Shown piece after piece: positions 38,319-48,398 of a DNA stretch of 64,000 nucleotides. The notes below the pieces were generated by a model. The model saw nothing but the letters and a program-made list of their open reading frames with translations, had not been told where the DNA came from and searched no databases. The DNA comes from G963663615 sp963663615. GTDB lineage: Bacteria; Bacteroidota; Ignavibacteria; Ignavibacteriales; Melioribacteraceae. Every line of letters begins with the position of its first letter. Position 1 is the stretch's first letter. A program made the translations under genes and the position numbers. Location: the NCBI GenBank assembly GCA_963663615.1, contig OY760517.1, positions 1,674,001-1,738,000 of the forward strand. Reading direction: 5' to 3'.

Positions 38319-39977
38319 TTGTTTAATGTATTAAATTTTGGATTGAATTTGATAGGTAATCTGGGAACATACGATAGTCTTATAATTATACTTTACTTTC
38401 TTGTAACATTAATAATATTCTTCGCTATTAATGTTGATAAGGTATATACAAGTAAAGATTATTTTCTTGCCGGCAGAAATGTTAGCTGGATAATTGTAGG
38501 TGTATCCCTTTTTGCTACAAATATATCAAGTGAACATCTTGTGGGTCTTGCTGGTTCGGGAGCTTCGAGGGGATTGGCAGTAGGGCATTTTGAGTGGATG
38601 GCAATATTAGGCATTCTACTACTGGGCTGGGTGTTTATTCCAATATTCTACAAATCGGGTGTTTATACAATTCCACAGTTAATAGGGAAACGTTTTGATG
38701 CCAGAAGCAAATATTATCTTGCTGTAGTATCCATCATCGCTTATCTCTTTACAAAAATATCGGTTAGTTTGTATGCTGGCGGATTATTACTTGATGAAAT
38801 TATGGGTTGGGATCTGTTCACATCTTCTGTGTTTATGATCCTTATTACTGGTATATATACTATTGTTGGTGGAATGTATTCCGTGGTATATACCCAGCTA
38901 TACCAAAGTATTGTTTTAATTGGTGGCTCAATTGCACTTACTGCTTTTGGTTTATACGAAGTTGGTGGTGTTAGTGGTTTGTTTGCTAAAATACCAGCTG
39001 ACTATTTTCATATATTCAAAGCTGCCTCAGATAATGATTTTCCCTGGACAGGTATATTATTCGGAGCCCCAATATTAGCAGTTTGGTATTGGTGCACAGA
39101 CCAATATATTGTCCAACGAATATTGAGTGCAAAAAATATAGAAAATGCCAGACGAGGCACGCTATTAGCTGCTGCACTAAAAATCCTTCCTGTATTTATA
39201 TTTGTATTACCGGGACTTATTTCGTTTGCACTATTTCCACAAATTAATGGTGACGAAGCTTTTGCCTTTCTATTAAACAGTACTGTGTTACCTACAGGAA
39301 TTAAGGGGTTGGTAGTTGCCGGTTTATTTGCTGCAATAATGTCATCTTTAAGTAGTGTGTTTAATTCAACAGCTACTCTTTTTACCATAGATTTTTACAA
39401 AGCACGTAATCCTCATGCTTCCGATTACAAGTTGGTACTTGTTGGAAGACTTGCAACTTTAGGAACTGTTATTGTTGCAATTTTGTGGGTACCGCTAATT
39501 AAAGTTTTAAGTTCAAACATGTATGTCTATTTACAGAGCGTACAATCATATATAAGTCCTCCAATCACCGCAATATTTCTTATTGGACTATTCTGGAAAA
39601 GAGCTAACTCAACAGGTGCGTTTGTTACATTGGTTGCAGGTGGAGTGATAGGGATTTCCAGACTATTGTTGGAAATGTTTGGAGGAGAGTTAGTAACCAA
39701 TGTTCCAATTTTTAACTTTTTGGTAAGTGTTAATTACCTGCATTTTGCTATATATCTATTCTTATTCTGTTCGATGGTTTTATTGGTGGTTAGTGAATTA
39801 ACTCATAAAGATGTATCCAGCATAAGCTGGACTGATTCATTGGGTATTTCGCAGACTTCAATATACGATTTGAACAAGGGATACCTTGTTGAGCATCCGG
39901 CAAAAAGAAGAAGTGAGGTGATAGTTTCGGTAGTTCTTATACTTACCGCAGTTTTGTTTTGGAGTATTTTATTTTAA
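38319..39977 (+). CDS. Sodium/solute symporter (SSS/SGLT-type sugar transporter)
   Basis: About 550 residues and 14 helices, of the SSS family that imports sugars with Na+. Marks include KDYFLAGRNVSWIIVGVSLFATNISSEHLVGLAGS at the first helices (given in parts: KDYFLAGRNVSW and SLFATNISSEHLVGLAG), FKSGVYTIPQLI-like IFYKSGVYTIPQLIGKRFD, and the Na+-site region GLFAAIMSSLSSVFNSTATL near 340. It has no ATG near the N-terminus; TTG codons at 38319 or 38343 are possible. It starts the long glucan-utilisation gene run, with the CBM-rich protein 28 bases downstream, so it probably imports glucose or a close relative across the inner membrane. Confidence 0.9.
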   Translation: MFNVLNFGLNLIGNLGTYDSLIIILYFLVTLIIFFAINVDKVYTSKDYFLAGRNVSWIIVGVSLFATNISSEHLVGLAGSGASRGLAVGHFEWMAILGILLLGWVFIPIFYKSGVYTIPQLIGKRFDARSKYYLAVVSIIAYLFTKISVSLYAGGLLLDEIMGWDLFTSSVFMILITGIYTIVGGMYSVVYTQLYQSIVLIGGSIALTAFGLYEVGGVSGLFAKIPADYFHIFKAASDNDFPWTGILFGAPILAVWYWCTDQYIVQRILSAKNIENARRGTLLAAALKILPVFIFVLPGLISFALFPQINGDEAFAFLLNSTVLPTGIKGLVVAGLFAAIMSSLSSVFNSTATLFTIDFYKARNPHASDYKLVLVGRLATLGTVIVAILWVPLIKVLSSNMYVYLQSVQSYISPPITAIFLIGLFWKRANSTGAFVTLVAGGVIGISRLLLEMFGGELVTNVPIFNFLVSVNYLHFAIYLFLFCSMVLLVVSELTHKDVSSISWTDSLGISQTSIYDLNKGYLVEHPAKRRSEVIVSVVLILTAVLFWSILF

Positions 39978-40005
39978 CTAATTTCAATCATTAAGGAGTA
40001 ATCCT

Positions 40006-42552
40006 ATGAGAGCACTTTTATTTACATTACTTTTCTCACTTTTAGGGGGAGCACTATTTGCTCAGATTCAGGTTATTGAAGATTTCAATACACCGCTTTC
40101 TCCCGATGACTCTACCTATTTTCAGTATATTACTTCAGATAATGCAGATCCTGAAGTATCTCATCTTGAATTATCATGGGTAACTGATCCTGTCCACGAA
40201 GGTTCACATGCAATGAAGATGGATTATGCTGTACAGAATTCTGAATCATATGGTGGTTTTTACAAAATTGAAAGATGGTACCCTGATACAACGAAATATT
40301 GGGATTTGACTAATTTCGATAGTCTTTATATTTGGTTCTACAATTCAATAGCACAGGATTCTATTGGGGCAGTTGAATTCAGACTTCAGATGTTTGATGC
40401 AAGTAACTCTGCTGATGGTCCTGCTACTAGGAATGCAAACAATACAGAACTTTATTATTCATTCCACACAATACTTGACATGGTACCAGGTTGGAACAGA
40501 ATATCTATGGTTCTTGACAGAACTGATAGCTATGATGGTACTGGTTTTACTTATACAGGTTGGTCCGGTCAGCAAGGAAACGGTAAATTTGATAAAAACC
40601 GTATAGTTGGTTTTGGTATGGAATTCTCAATTGGTGGTGCTGGTGAAGGTGATGTTACTACTGGTCAGATCATTTTTGATGATTTTATGCTTCATAGCCT
40701 TGCTGAAAAACCAGTAGCATTCTTCAACGGTAAATCTGTTCCCGGTAATGTTACTTTAACAACAGGTGGATGGGGTTCAGCATCTTATGAAATTACTGAT
40801 GAAGAAACATATGATCCTGAAACTACTTCAATTAAATTAAATACTGGTACCGATGCGTGGAACGGTCTTGTATTTGCTTTAGATGAAACAGTTGATCTTC
40901 AGTATCGCTGGAGTATTGATTCAGTTAAATTTAACATTAAAGCTCCTGCAGATATGGGTGCTTTAAGATTAGTTATGCTTGACGACAATATGGGTGATGG
41001 CGATTTGATGTATGAAGCATCTTATGACATTCTTCCTGAGAATATGGGTTATGATGGCTCATGGAAAGAAGTTGCTGTTCCTTTAAGTGCATTTAACAGA
41101 TTTGCTGGTGGTTGGGATGGTTCTGCTACTCAGCCTGGCGAAATGGATTCATCAAGAGTTATAGAATTCAGAATTGTTAAAACTGATGATGGTAAATCTC
41201 ATAACAAAGTTGTTTATTTTGACAATATTTGGACAGGTAATCCAACTTTCGATAATGTTCCTCCAGAAGCTCCACAGAGTGTAACAGCTGCAGCTGGTAC
41301 ATATGTTAATACTATTGTTTGGCTAGATGTTGTAGGTGAAGAAAACGAAACTTATGATGTTTACTATAGCACATCTCCAATAACTGAAATTACTGAAGAA
41401 CTTGAAGTTCTTGCTCTTGGTATTGAAGAAGGTACTCAGACGGTTGACCATGTTTTAAGAGCTCCTGCAACTGATCAGACTGTTGATTATTACTATGCAA
41501 TAGTTTGTGTTGATGCGGCTGGTAACTTAAGTACACCAGGTCAAACAGCTTCTTCAGTTTCCAATACTGCAAAAGGCGTTACAGTAATTAACTGGGGTGC
41601 ACCTAGCGGTTTTGCTGCCGATGGTAGTATTAGCGAATGGTCAGGTGTTACACCTTTCAGAATGTACCCATCAGATGGATCTGGTTCAGTAGTAACTAAT
41701 ACTGAAGTTGATAATGATGCTGACCTTTCAGCTGATATCTATCTTGCTTTCGATAACGATTATATTTATTTCGCATTCGATATTGAAGATAACGTATTCC
41801 AGGTTGATAGTACTATGACTTCATACCTTGTTGACTCTCCAGACCTTTTCATTGGTCTTTATAACTGGCATGGTGTAACGCATACTGCATACCAGTCTGG
41901 TGACGAACCTGATTATCACTTCAGAATGAACTCAAATAAAGTTATTATTGATAACCTGAGTAGTGCAACTATCATGTATATTGGTGAAAATTACAGCTTT
42001 ACAGAAAAATTTCCTTCAGGTTATGTAGCAGAAGGTAAAATTTCTTTTGATGCTCTTTCAGCTTTAAGTGGAGATGTAAGATTTATTCCTTCAGAAGGAC
42101 AGAGAATACCTATCGACTTTAGTATTAACGATAATGATACTCCAAATACTGACGAGCGTGAAGGTATCATGTCTTACTCACCATTTAATGAAGACGAATC
42201 ATACCAGGATGTTTCTCGTTGGTTATATACATGGGTTGGTCCAGAATGGGTAAGTGGTGTAGAAGAAGATAGAAATGTTCTTGAAGTAAACGAGTATTAT
42301 TTATCTCAGAACTATCCAAATCCGTTTAACCCTTCAACAAACATTAAATATTCTATCAAAGAAGCTGGTATGGTTTCAATGAAGATATTTAACGTTCTTG
42401 GTCAGGAAGTTGCGACACTTATTAACCAGTATCAGAATAAAGGTAGCTATGTTGCTTCTTTTGATGCTTCTCAGTTAGCAAGTGGTGTTTACATTTATCA
42501 GATCAAATCTGGTAATTTTGTTGCCTCCAAAAAAATGATGCTAATCAAATAA
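40006..42552 (+). CDS. Secreted multi-module carbohydrate-binding protein with T9SS tail
   Basis: 848 residues without a catalytic domain that I can identify. The signal peptide is about 1-20. Two beta-sandwich modules with the look of CBM11-type binding domains follow (about 22-230, ending TTGQIIFDDFMLHSL, and about 235-410, ending NKVVYFDNIWTG). An FN3-like module lies at about 415-520. A CBM9/DOMON-like domain at about 530-740 has ADGSISEWSGV and DIYLAFDNDYIYFAFDIED. The last 80 residues are a type A T9SS sorting domain (NYPNPFNPSTNI). It likely coats the surface and captures glycan for the TonB receptor encoded next, the job SusE/F or SusD does elsewhere. AAGGAG precedes the start. Codon use suggests strong expression. 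Confidence 0.8.
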   Translation: MRALLFTLLFSLLGGALFAQIQVIEDFNTPLSPDDSTYFQYITSDNADPEVSHLELSWVTDPVHEGSHAMKMDYAVQNSESYGGFYKIERWYPDTTKYWDLTNFDSLYIWFYNSIAQDSIGAVEFRLQMFDASNSADGPATRNANNTELYYSFHTILDMVPGWNRISMVLDRTDSYDGTGFTYTGWSGQQGNGKFDKNRIVGFGMEFSIGGAGEGDVTTGQIIFDDFMLHSLAEKPVAFFNGKSVPGNVTLTTGGWGSASYEITDEETYDPETTSIKLNTGTDAWNGLVFALDETVDLQYRWSIDSVKFNIKAPADMGALRLVMLDDNMGDGDLMYEASYDILPENMGYDGSWKEVAVPLSAFNRFAGGWDGSATQPGEMDSSRVIEFRIVKTDDGKSHNKVVYFDNIWTGNPTFDNVPPEAPQSVTAAAGTYVNTIVWLDVVGEENETYDVYYSTSPITEITEELEVLALGIEEGTQTVDHVLRAPATDQTVDYYYAIVCVDAAGNLSTPGQTASSVSNTAKGVTVINWGAPSGFAADGSISEWSGVTPFRMYPSDGSGSVVTNTEVDNDADLSADIYLAFDNDYIYFAFDIEDNVFQVDSTMTSYLVDSPDLFIGLYNWHGVTHTAYQSGDEPDYHFRMNSNKVIIDNLSSATIMYIGENYSFTEKFPSGYVAEGKISFDALSALSGDVRFIPSEGQRIPIDFSINDNDTPNTDEREGIMSYSPFNEDESYQDVSRWLYTWVGPEWVSGVEEDRNVLEVNEYYLSQNYPNPFNPSTNIKYSIKEAGMVSMKIFNVLGQEVATLINQYQNKGSYVASFDASQLASGVYIYQIKSGNFVASKKMMLIK

Positions 42553-42560
42553 TATATATA

Positions 42561-42590
42561 AAGGTGTGCCTGGTGCACACCTTTTCTTTT
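42561..42590 (+). terminator. intrinsic terminator or attenuator before the TonB receptor gene
   Basis: A 9-bp stem AAGGTGTGC/GCACACCTT with loop CTGGT, followed by TTCTTTT. It lies inside a same-strand gene run and may lower expression of the downstream genes. Confidence 0.75.
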
Positions 42591-42618
42591 CGTATTAAAT
42601 CAATCGGAGGAAAAGAAA

Positions 42619-45261
42619 TTGAATTCATTTAGGTTAGGACTAATGAAAATATTAATGTTTTTATTGCTCCCAACGATATTACTGTTTGCGGGTCAGACAG
42701 GTAAAATATCAGGTTATGTTACTGATTCGCAATCCGGTGAATCGGTTATTGGGGCCAATATAATTTTAGAAGGTACATATTTCGGTGCTGCTGCTGATAT
42801 TGAAGGATATTATTCAATTAATAATATTCCTCCGGGTGAATATACACTTGTAATTAGTGCAGTTGGTTATAAAAAAACCAAAATCACAGATGTTTATGTG
42901 AAAATTGATAAAACCACAAAGATCGACATTAAATTACATTCTGATGTACTTGATCTTGGGGAAGAGGTTGTTGTTGCGGCTAAAAAACCTTTGATACAAA
43001 AAGACTTAACTTCTACATCAGTAACTGTGTCATCAAAAGAAATTGAGATGTTGCCAGTTGAAAACATGAGCCAGATTGTTAACTTGCAAGCTGGTGTTGT
43101 TGGTGGTCACTTTAGGGGTGGTCGTTTGGGTGAAGTAGCATACCTTGTAGATGGTATTCCTGTTACTGATGCTTACAGTGGCTCTGTAGCAGTAGAAGTT
43201 GAAAATAGTTCTATTCGTCAGCTCGAAGTTATTTCGGGTACTTTTAATGCTGAATACGGACAGGCTTTATCGGGTGTGGTAAATATTGTTACTAAAGAAG
43301 GGTCCAGACAGAATTATTCTGGTGGAGTTTCTGCATTTGTTGGTAGTCACCTTTCTTCTGATAGCAAATTGTTCCAGAATGCGGACAGATTTGCAGGACT
43401 ACAGCAAAAAAACTTTCAGTTTAACTTATCGGGTCCAACTCAAATATTGGAACCGTTAACTTTCTTCCTTACTGGACGCTATTATGAAGATGAAGGTTAC
43501 CTTTATGGTAAAAGAGTTTATAATATTGATGATTTTGGTGTAGCGTTTCCTACTGGTGATGGTGAATATGTTGCGATGAATCCGAGTGACAAAAAGTCAT
43601 TCAATGCAAAACTTACTTACAGTCTTCCAAAATTTAAAATAAGTGCTTCATCATTTTTTGATGAAAACTGGAATAAAAATTATAGTCATGACTATAGATT
43701 AGCTCCAGATGGAATGGTTAACCATTACAGAACTAATAATATTTATACTTTACAGTTTGCTTATTATCCAACACAAAATACAATTTCAACTCTTAAATTT
43801 TCTTATAACCTGCATAGATATATTGGGTATTTATATGAAGACCCAATCGATCCTCGTTATGTTAGAGCTGAACAGGGTATCCCTGAACCTAACTATACTT
43901 TCCGCTATGGTGGTAATGAAAATTACAGATATGAAAGAACCACGAATACATTGTTAGGTATGTGGTCTATTGAATCACAGCTTTCAAAAGAACACAAAGT
44001 TAAATTAGGTGCCGAAGGTCGTATACATAGTTTGTTTACACATGACTGGAGTCTTGTTAACTTAACTGAATCTGATGATGGTGGACTTTTTACTCCAGGT
44101 TACAGACAGTTACATACTAATGGTAATACTCAGTATCAGAAATATCCTTTTGAAGTTGCCGCGTATATCCAGGATAAAATGGAATATGATATAATGATTA
44201 TCAATGCTGGTGTTAGATTTGATTATTTTAACTCAAATACGCTACTACCGGCAGATCCAAAGAACCCTGATAATAATCCATTGTTTAGTGGTTATAATCA
44301 GCAGGTAGAATCTGAAGCTGAATATCAGTTTAGTCCTCGTCTTGGGGTTTCATTCCCAATTACTGATAAGGGTGCAATTTATTTCTCTTATGGTCATTTT
44401 TTACAGATACCGAGATTTGAATATTTATATACAAATGATGAGTATATTATTAATCAGTCTGGTAGTCTTTCCTCAATTACCGGTAATCCAAACCTTAAAG
44501 TTGAAAGAAGGGTACAGTATGAACTTGGTTTACAGCAGGTTGTATATCCTAATGTATCTCTTGATGTAACAGTGTATTACAGTGATATTCGTAACCTTTT
44601 AGGTATGGAAATTATTAACACTTATGGTGGTCTTAAATATGCTCGTTATACTAACCGTGACTATGGTAACGTAAAAGGTATAATTTTAGCGTTGGATAAA
44701 CGTTTTGCAGATTACTTTAGTGCCAAGATCGATTATACTTTCCAGATTGCAGAAGGTAATGCTTCAGATCCAATGGCTGTTTATAACGATAACCAGTCAG
44801 ACCCACCGGAAGAATCAGAAAAGAAAGTTGTTCCGCTTGATTGGGATCAGAGATCAACACTTAATATTACTGCTAATGTTGGTGTTCCCGGCGATTGGAC
44901 ATTTGGTTTAATATTCTCTTATGGCTCTGGCTCACCTTATACAGAAGATCAGACAATTTCCAATGGTGTAAGATTTGAAAACGGTGGTACAAAACCTGCC
45001 AGTATGAATCTTGACCTTAGAGCTGATAAACACTTCAAGGTATTTGGTTTGGATATAAATACTTTCCTTTGGGTTTATAATGTGCTAGACATTCATAACG
45101 AATGGGGTGTTTATGGTACAACAGGTCGTGCTAACAGAGATTTAAATACACAATATGCAAGTAGTGGTACAAGAAACAATACTATTGATGAGTATGTAAT
45201 GAATCCATCAATGTATTCTTCACCGCGTCAGCTAAGATTAGGTTTTAGTTTCGGATTCTAA
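42619..45261 (+). CDS. TonB-dependent outer-membrane receptor (SusC-like position)
   Basis: 880 residues. The start is TTG at 42619, with GGAGG eight bases upstream; an in-frame ATG at 42643 has no such site. A signal peptide is followed by a CarboxypepD_reg-like domain (about 30-115: GKISGYVTDSQSGESVIGAN), a plug domain (about 120-235, with YLVDGIPVTDAY and NAEYGQALSGVVNIVTKEG) and a 22-strand-type barrel ending in the aromatic terminus LGFSFGF. It imports glycan fragments with energy from TonB. No TonB box is obvious and no SusD gene follows. Its stop overlaps the ATG at 45261 (TAATG), tying it to the next gene. Confidence 0.9.
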   Translation: MNSFRLGLMKILMFLLLPTILLFAGQTGKISGYVTDSQSGESVIGANIILEGTYFGAAADIEGYYSINNIPPGEYTLVISAVGYKKTKITDVYVKIDKTTKIDIKLHSDVLDLGEEVVVAAKKPLIQKDLTSTSVTVSSKEIEMLPVENMSQIVNLQAGVVGGHFRGGRLGEVAYLVDGIPVTDAYSGSVAVEVENSSIRQLEVISGTFNAEYGQALSGVVNIVTKEGSRQNYSGGVSAFVGSHLSSDSKLFQNADRFAGLQQKNFQFNLSGPTQILEPLTFFLTGRYYEDEGYLYGKRVYNIDDFGVAFPTGDGEYVAMNPSDKKSFNAKLTYSLPKFKISASSFFDENWNKNYSHDYRLAPDGMVNHYRTNNIYTLQFAYYPTQNTISTLKFSYNLHRYIGYLYEDPIDPRYVRAEQGIPEPNYTFRYGGNENYRYERTTNTLLGMWSIESQLSKEHKVKLGAEGRIHSLFTHDWSLVNLTESDDGGLFTPGYRQLHTNGNTQYQKYPFEVAAYIQDKMEYDIMIINAGVRFDYFNSNTLLPADPKNPDNNPLFSGYNQQVESEAEYQFSPRLGVSFPITDKGAIYFSYGHFLQIPRFEYLYTNDEYIINQSGSLSSITGNPNLKVERRVQYELGLQQVVYPNVSLDVTVYYSDIRNLLGMEIINTYGGLKYARYTNRDYGNVKGIILALDKRFADYFSAKIDYTFQIAEGNASDPMAVYNDNQSDPPEESEKKVVPLDWDQRSTLNITANVGVPGDWTFGLIFSYGSGSPYTEDQTISNGVRFENGGTKPASMNLDLRADKHFKVFGLDINTFLWVYNVLDIHNEWGVYGTTGRANRDLNTQYASSGTRNNTIDEYVMNPSMYSSPRQLRLGFSFGF

Positions 45262-45284
45262 TGAAAAATTTCAGGGAGATTGAA

Positions 45285-48200
45285 ATGTCTCGTTTCATAA
45301 AATTTATTTTACTTTTATTTATTGTTTACACGAATGTGTGGGCACAGGTTTCCTCACAGACCCAGGCATACAGGGATGAACCGTATGGTGCATCAATGTA
45401 TAACCTTGAAGGTTTGATGGATGGAAACCAGATTCGTACCTTGTTCTATAATGACGGACAGGTAGGGCAGTGGCCTTACTCTCCATCTGGAGAATGGCCA
45501 ATAGGTACCGGACATCAGTATCTTGATGGTGTTGCTGTACTAATTTCTACTGAATTGGTGCTGCCTAATTTATCCAGCCCAATTCACCCTCTTGAGACTG
45601 CATATAGAGAATGGATGGATGAAGACCCTCTTGATGGTACTCAGTGGGGACTTGAACCGGTTCCGGGTTATGCAAATTATGATAACATTGATCCTGCTCC
45701 GGCAAATAATGTTGATTTTGATACCTGGCCAGCTCAATGGTCCAGAGCTTTACCAAATGTGGACGAAACATGGGATGGTCTGTGGTATGGTTATTTTGGT
45801 AAAGGTGTCTCCAATTCTGATTTCGAAACATTTTTTGTAATGGATGATTCAAAGGATGGTGAATTTGCCAGAGCTCCTTACAGCTTTTTTCCAATTGCAT
45901 CAGATAGTAATCGTAAAGGATTGGGTTTAAGAGTTGAAGTTCGTGGTTTCCAGTGGTCGCACGTACTTGCTGAAGATATTGTTTTCTGGCATTATGATAT
46001 AATAAACATTTCTGATATGGACTATACCAAATCACTTTTCGGTTTTTATACTGATACTGGTGTTGGTGGTTCTGATGATAGTGATGATGACTATGCATCT
46101 TATAATACCAGACTTGACCTTGCCTATGCTTATGATGATGATGGTAAAGGTTTGCCAGGCGGTTGGAAAACCGGTTATTATGGCTATGCATATCTTGAAT
46201 CACCAGGTAATGGTACTAATGGTATTGATGATGATGAAGATGGAGTTGTTGATGAAAGACGTGATGATGGTATTGATAATGATGGTGACTGGTTACCTTT
46301 TGGTGACCTGAATGGTAACGGTGTTTGGGATAGTGATGAAAATGAACCACTATACAGTGATGTTGGTCAGGATGGTATTGGTCCTTTCGATGGTCAATAT
46401 ACTGGTCCGGATGAAGGTGAAGGTGATGGTCTCCCTACTGATGGTGAACCTAACTTTGACAGAACTGATATTGATGAATCAGACATGATTGGTTTGACTT
46501 CACTTTCAATTTACCGTTTGGGTGAAGGTGGTACCGGTGGTGGCTGGCCAAAAGATGACGAACAGATGTGGATAAGAATGAACTACGCAAACTTTGATAC
46601 TGCTTTACAGAGAGCAAATATATCAATGACTTTTGCTTCAGGTCCATTTCCTCTTGAATCTGAATTAAGAGAACGTTTTTCAATGGCTCTTGTTTTTGGT
46701 GATAATCTTGATGATTTGATTTTCAATAAAGAAACTGTTCAGCAGATATATAATGCAAACTATAACTTCTCAAAACCTCCTGAAAAACCAACACTTACAG
46801 CGGTACCAGGTGATGGAAGAGTATTTCTATATTGGGATAGTATTGCTGAAGAATCAAGAGATGCGTTTCTTGGTTACGAAAATGATGACCCATCACAGGG
46901 TTATAAAAAAGACTTTGAAGGTTACATGATTTATAAAAGTAGAGAAGCATTCTTTACTGATATAAAAACTATTACGGACTCAAAAGGTAATGCAAAATAT
47001 TGGAAACCAATAGCTCAGTTTGATCTTAAAAACGGAATAACCGGACCTGATCCTGTAGGTATTAATGGTGCTTCTTTCTACAGAGGTGATGATACTGGTT
47101 TGGCTCATTCATATATTGATACGAATGTAACCAATGGTGAAAGATATTTTTATGCAATTATTTCTTATGACCAGGGTGATCCTAAATTTGGTACAACTGG
47201 TTTGGTGCCTTCGGAATGTACAAAGAAGATATCCGAAGATTATGCTGGTAATGTTCTATTTGTTGATGTTAACTGTGCAGTTATTACTCCAAACGCACCA
47301 GCGGCTGGTTATTCACCTGCTGAACTTGATGGTGATTTGAGTAAAGTTGAAAGTGGTGTTGGTACTGGTAATCTTTCAGCAGTAATACTTAACAACGCTG
47401 AGGTATTGAATAATGCAACGTATCAGGTTGCTTTTGATACTGTTGGTACTTATCCCGATTATGAAACTTCAAAAGCATTTATTGTGAGAACTTATGATGG
47501 AAATACCGATACAATAACTACTGTTACTTCAAATGATTTTGGTGCCGATAAAATGGTATCACCATTTGATGGTATGGCTATATCAATAGTTAATGATACT
47601 AATAAAGCTGTTAAGGCATCAGAAACAGGTTGGGTTGTTGGTACTAGTAATCTTACAATGAATACGTATCCGGATGATGCTTACCCAACCAAAGATGTTT
47701 ATTGGCCAAATGACTATGAAATTGAGTTCTATGAAACTCCAGCTGATACTAGTTACGGAAATAATATTGAAGTTAATTTTAAAATAAAAAATACATCAAC
47801 CGGAGAATATAGCGATTTCTTTATAGTAGATGCTCTTAGTGATGGAACCTTCGGTTATGGTGATGATATTATCATTATCGAATATGCTGATGAAGCTCGT
47901 ACTCAGTTGAAATTTACCTGGAGAATTGAATATCATGTTCTTGATATTCCGAATGTAGTACCTCGCAAACCTTTAGCCGGCGATATATTCCGTATTGTTT
48001 CATCAAAACAATACTCAAAAGGTGATATGTTTACTTTTACCACAAAATCTGCTGATATTGATGAAGGTGTTGCAAAATCAGAACTTGAAGATGTTGCAGT
48101 AGTCCCGAATCCGTATGTTGCAGCTGCTGAATGGGAATTAAGAAATATCTACCAGTCTGGTAGAGGTGAAAGAAGAATTGATTTTATAAACCTGCCTGCA

Positions 48201-48398
48201 GAATGTTCAATAAGAATCTACACTATTACAGGTGCTTTGGTTACTACTCTTCATAAAGAGTATTCACAAACTAATGGTACCTTGAGCTGGGATCTAGTAT
48301 CAGATGATGGTATGGATGTAGCTTATGGCTTATACATTTACCATATCGATGCACCCGGTGTAGGTGAACATATTGGCAAATTTGCAATAATTAAATAA
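45285..48398 (+). CDS. Large Asp-rich secreted protein coupled to the TonB receptor
   Basis: About 1037 residues from the ATG at 45285, which has AGGGAG six bases upstream. The ATG at 45261 overlaps the receptor stop and would add eight residues. A signal peptide MSRFIKFILLLFIVYTNVWA is clear. The first half is beta-rich with many Trp/Tyr. Residues about 300-400 hold a run of Asp loops (GIDDDEDGVVDERRDDGIDN, DLNGNGVWDSDENEP) like thrombospondin type-3 or dockerin calcium sites. An FN3-like part follows (about 500-620). The end (AVVPNPYVAAAEW ... HIGKFAIIK) is a FlgD/T9SS-type C-terminal domain variant. I know no function. Its position suggests a surface lid or binding partner for the receptor in place of SusD. 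Confidence 0.8.
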   Translation: MSRFIKFILLLFIVYTNVWAQVSSQTQAYRDEPYGASMYNLEGLMDGNQIRTLFYNDGQVGQWPYSPSGEWPIGTGHQYLDGVAVLISTELVLPNLSSPIHPLETAYREWMDEDPLDGTQWGLEPVPGYANYDNIDPAPANNVDFDTWPAQWSRALPNVDETWDGLWYGYFGKGVSNSDFETFFVMDDSKDGEFARAPYSFFPIASDSNRKGLGLRVEVRGFQWSHVLAEDIVFWHYDIINISDMDYTKSLFGFYTDTGVGGSDDSDDDYASYNTRLDLAYAYDDDGKGLPGGWKTGYYGYAYLESPGNGTNGIDDDEDGVVDERRDDGIDNDGDWLPFGDLNGNGVWDSDENEPLYSDVGQDGIGPFDGQYTGPDEGEGDGLPTDGEPNFDRTDIDESDMIGLTSLSIYRLGEGGTGGGWPKDDEQMWIRMNYANFDTALQRANISMTFASGPFPLESELRERFSMALVFGDNLDDLIFNKETVQQIYNANYNFSKPPEKPTLTAVPGDGRVFLYWDSIAEESRDAFLGYENDDPSQGYKKDFEGYMIYKSREAFFTDIKTITDSKGNAKYWKPIAQFDLKNGITGPDPVGINGASFYRGDDTGLAHSYIDTNVTNGERYFYAIISYDQGDPKFGTTGLVPSECTKKISEDYAGNVLFVDVNCAVITPNAPAAGYSPAELDGDLSKVESGVGTGNLSAVILNNAEVLNNATYQVAFDTVGTYPDYETSKAFIVRTYDGNTDTITTVTSNDFGADKMVSPFDGMAISIVNDTNKAVKASETGWVVGTSNLTMNTYPDDAYPTKDVYWPNDYEIEFYETPADTSYGNNIEVNFKIKNTSTGEYSDFFIVDALSDGTFGYGDDIIIIEYADEARTQLKFTWRIEYHVLDIPNVVPRKPLAGDIFRIVSSKQYSKGDMFTFTTKSADIDEGVAKSELEDVAVVPNPYVAAAEWELRNIYQSGRGERRIDFINLPAECSIRIYTITGALVTTLHKEYSQTNGTLSWDLVSDDGMDVAYGLYIYHIDAPGVGEHIGKFAIIK

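Noticed and set aside
45565..46203. 212-codon minus-strand open frame rich in His, Gln and Tyr
   Set aside because: It lies wholly inside the Asp-rich secreted protein gene; its composition is what the reverse of GAT/GGT-rich codons gives, and it has no start signal or recognisable domain.
46060..46311. Met/Leu-rich plus-strand frame resembling a membrane peptide
   Set aside because: It is the shifted frame of the GATGATGA-rich calcium-loop stretch of the gene at 45285.
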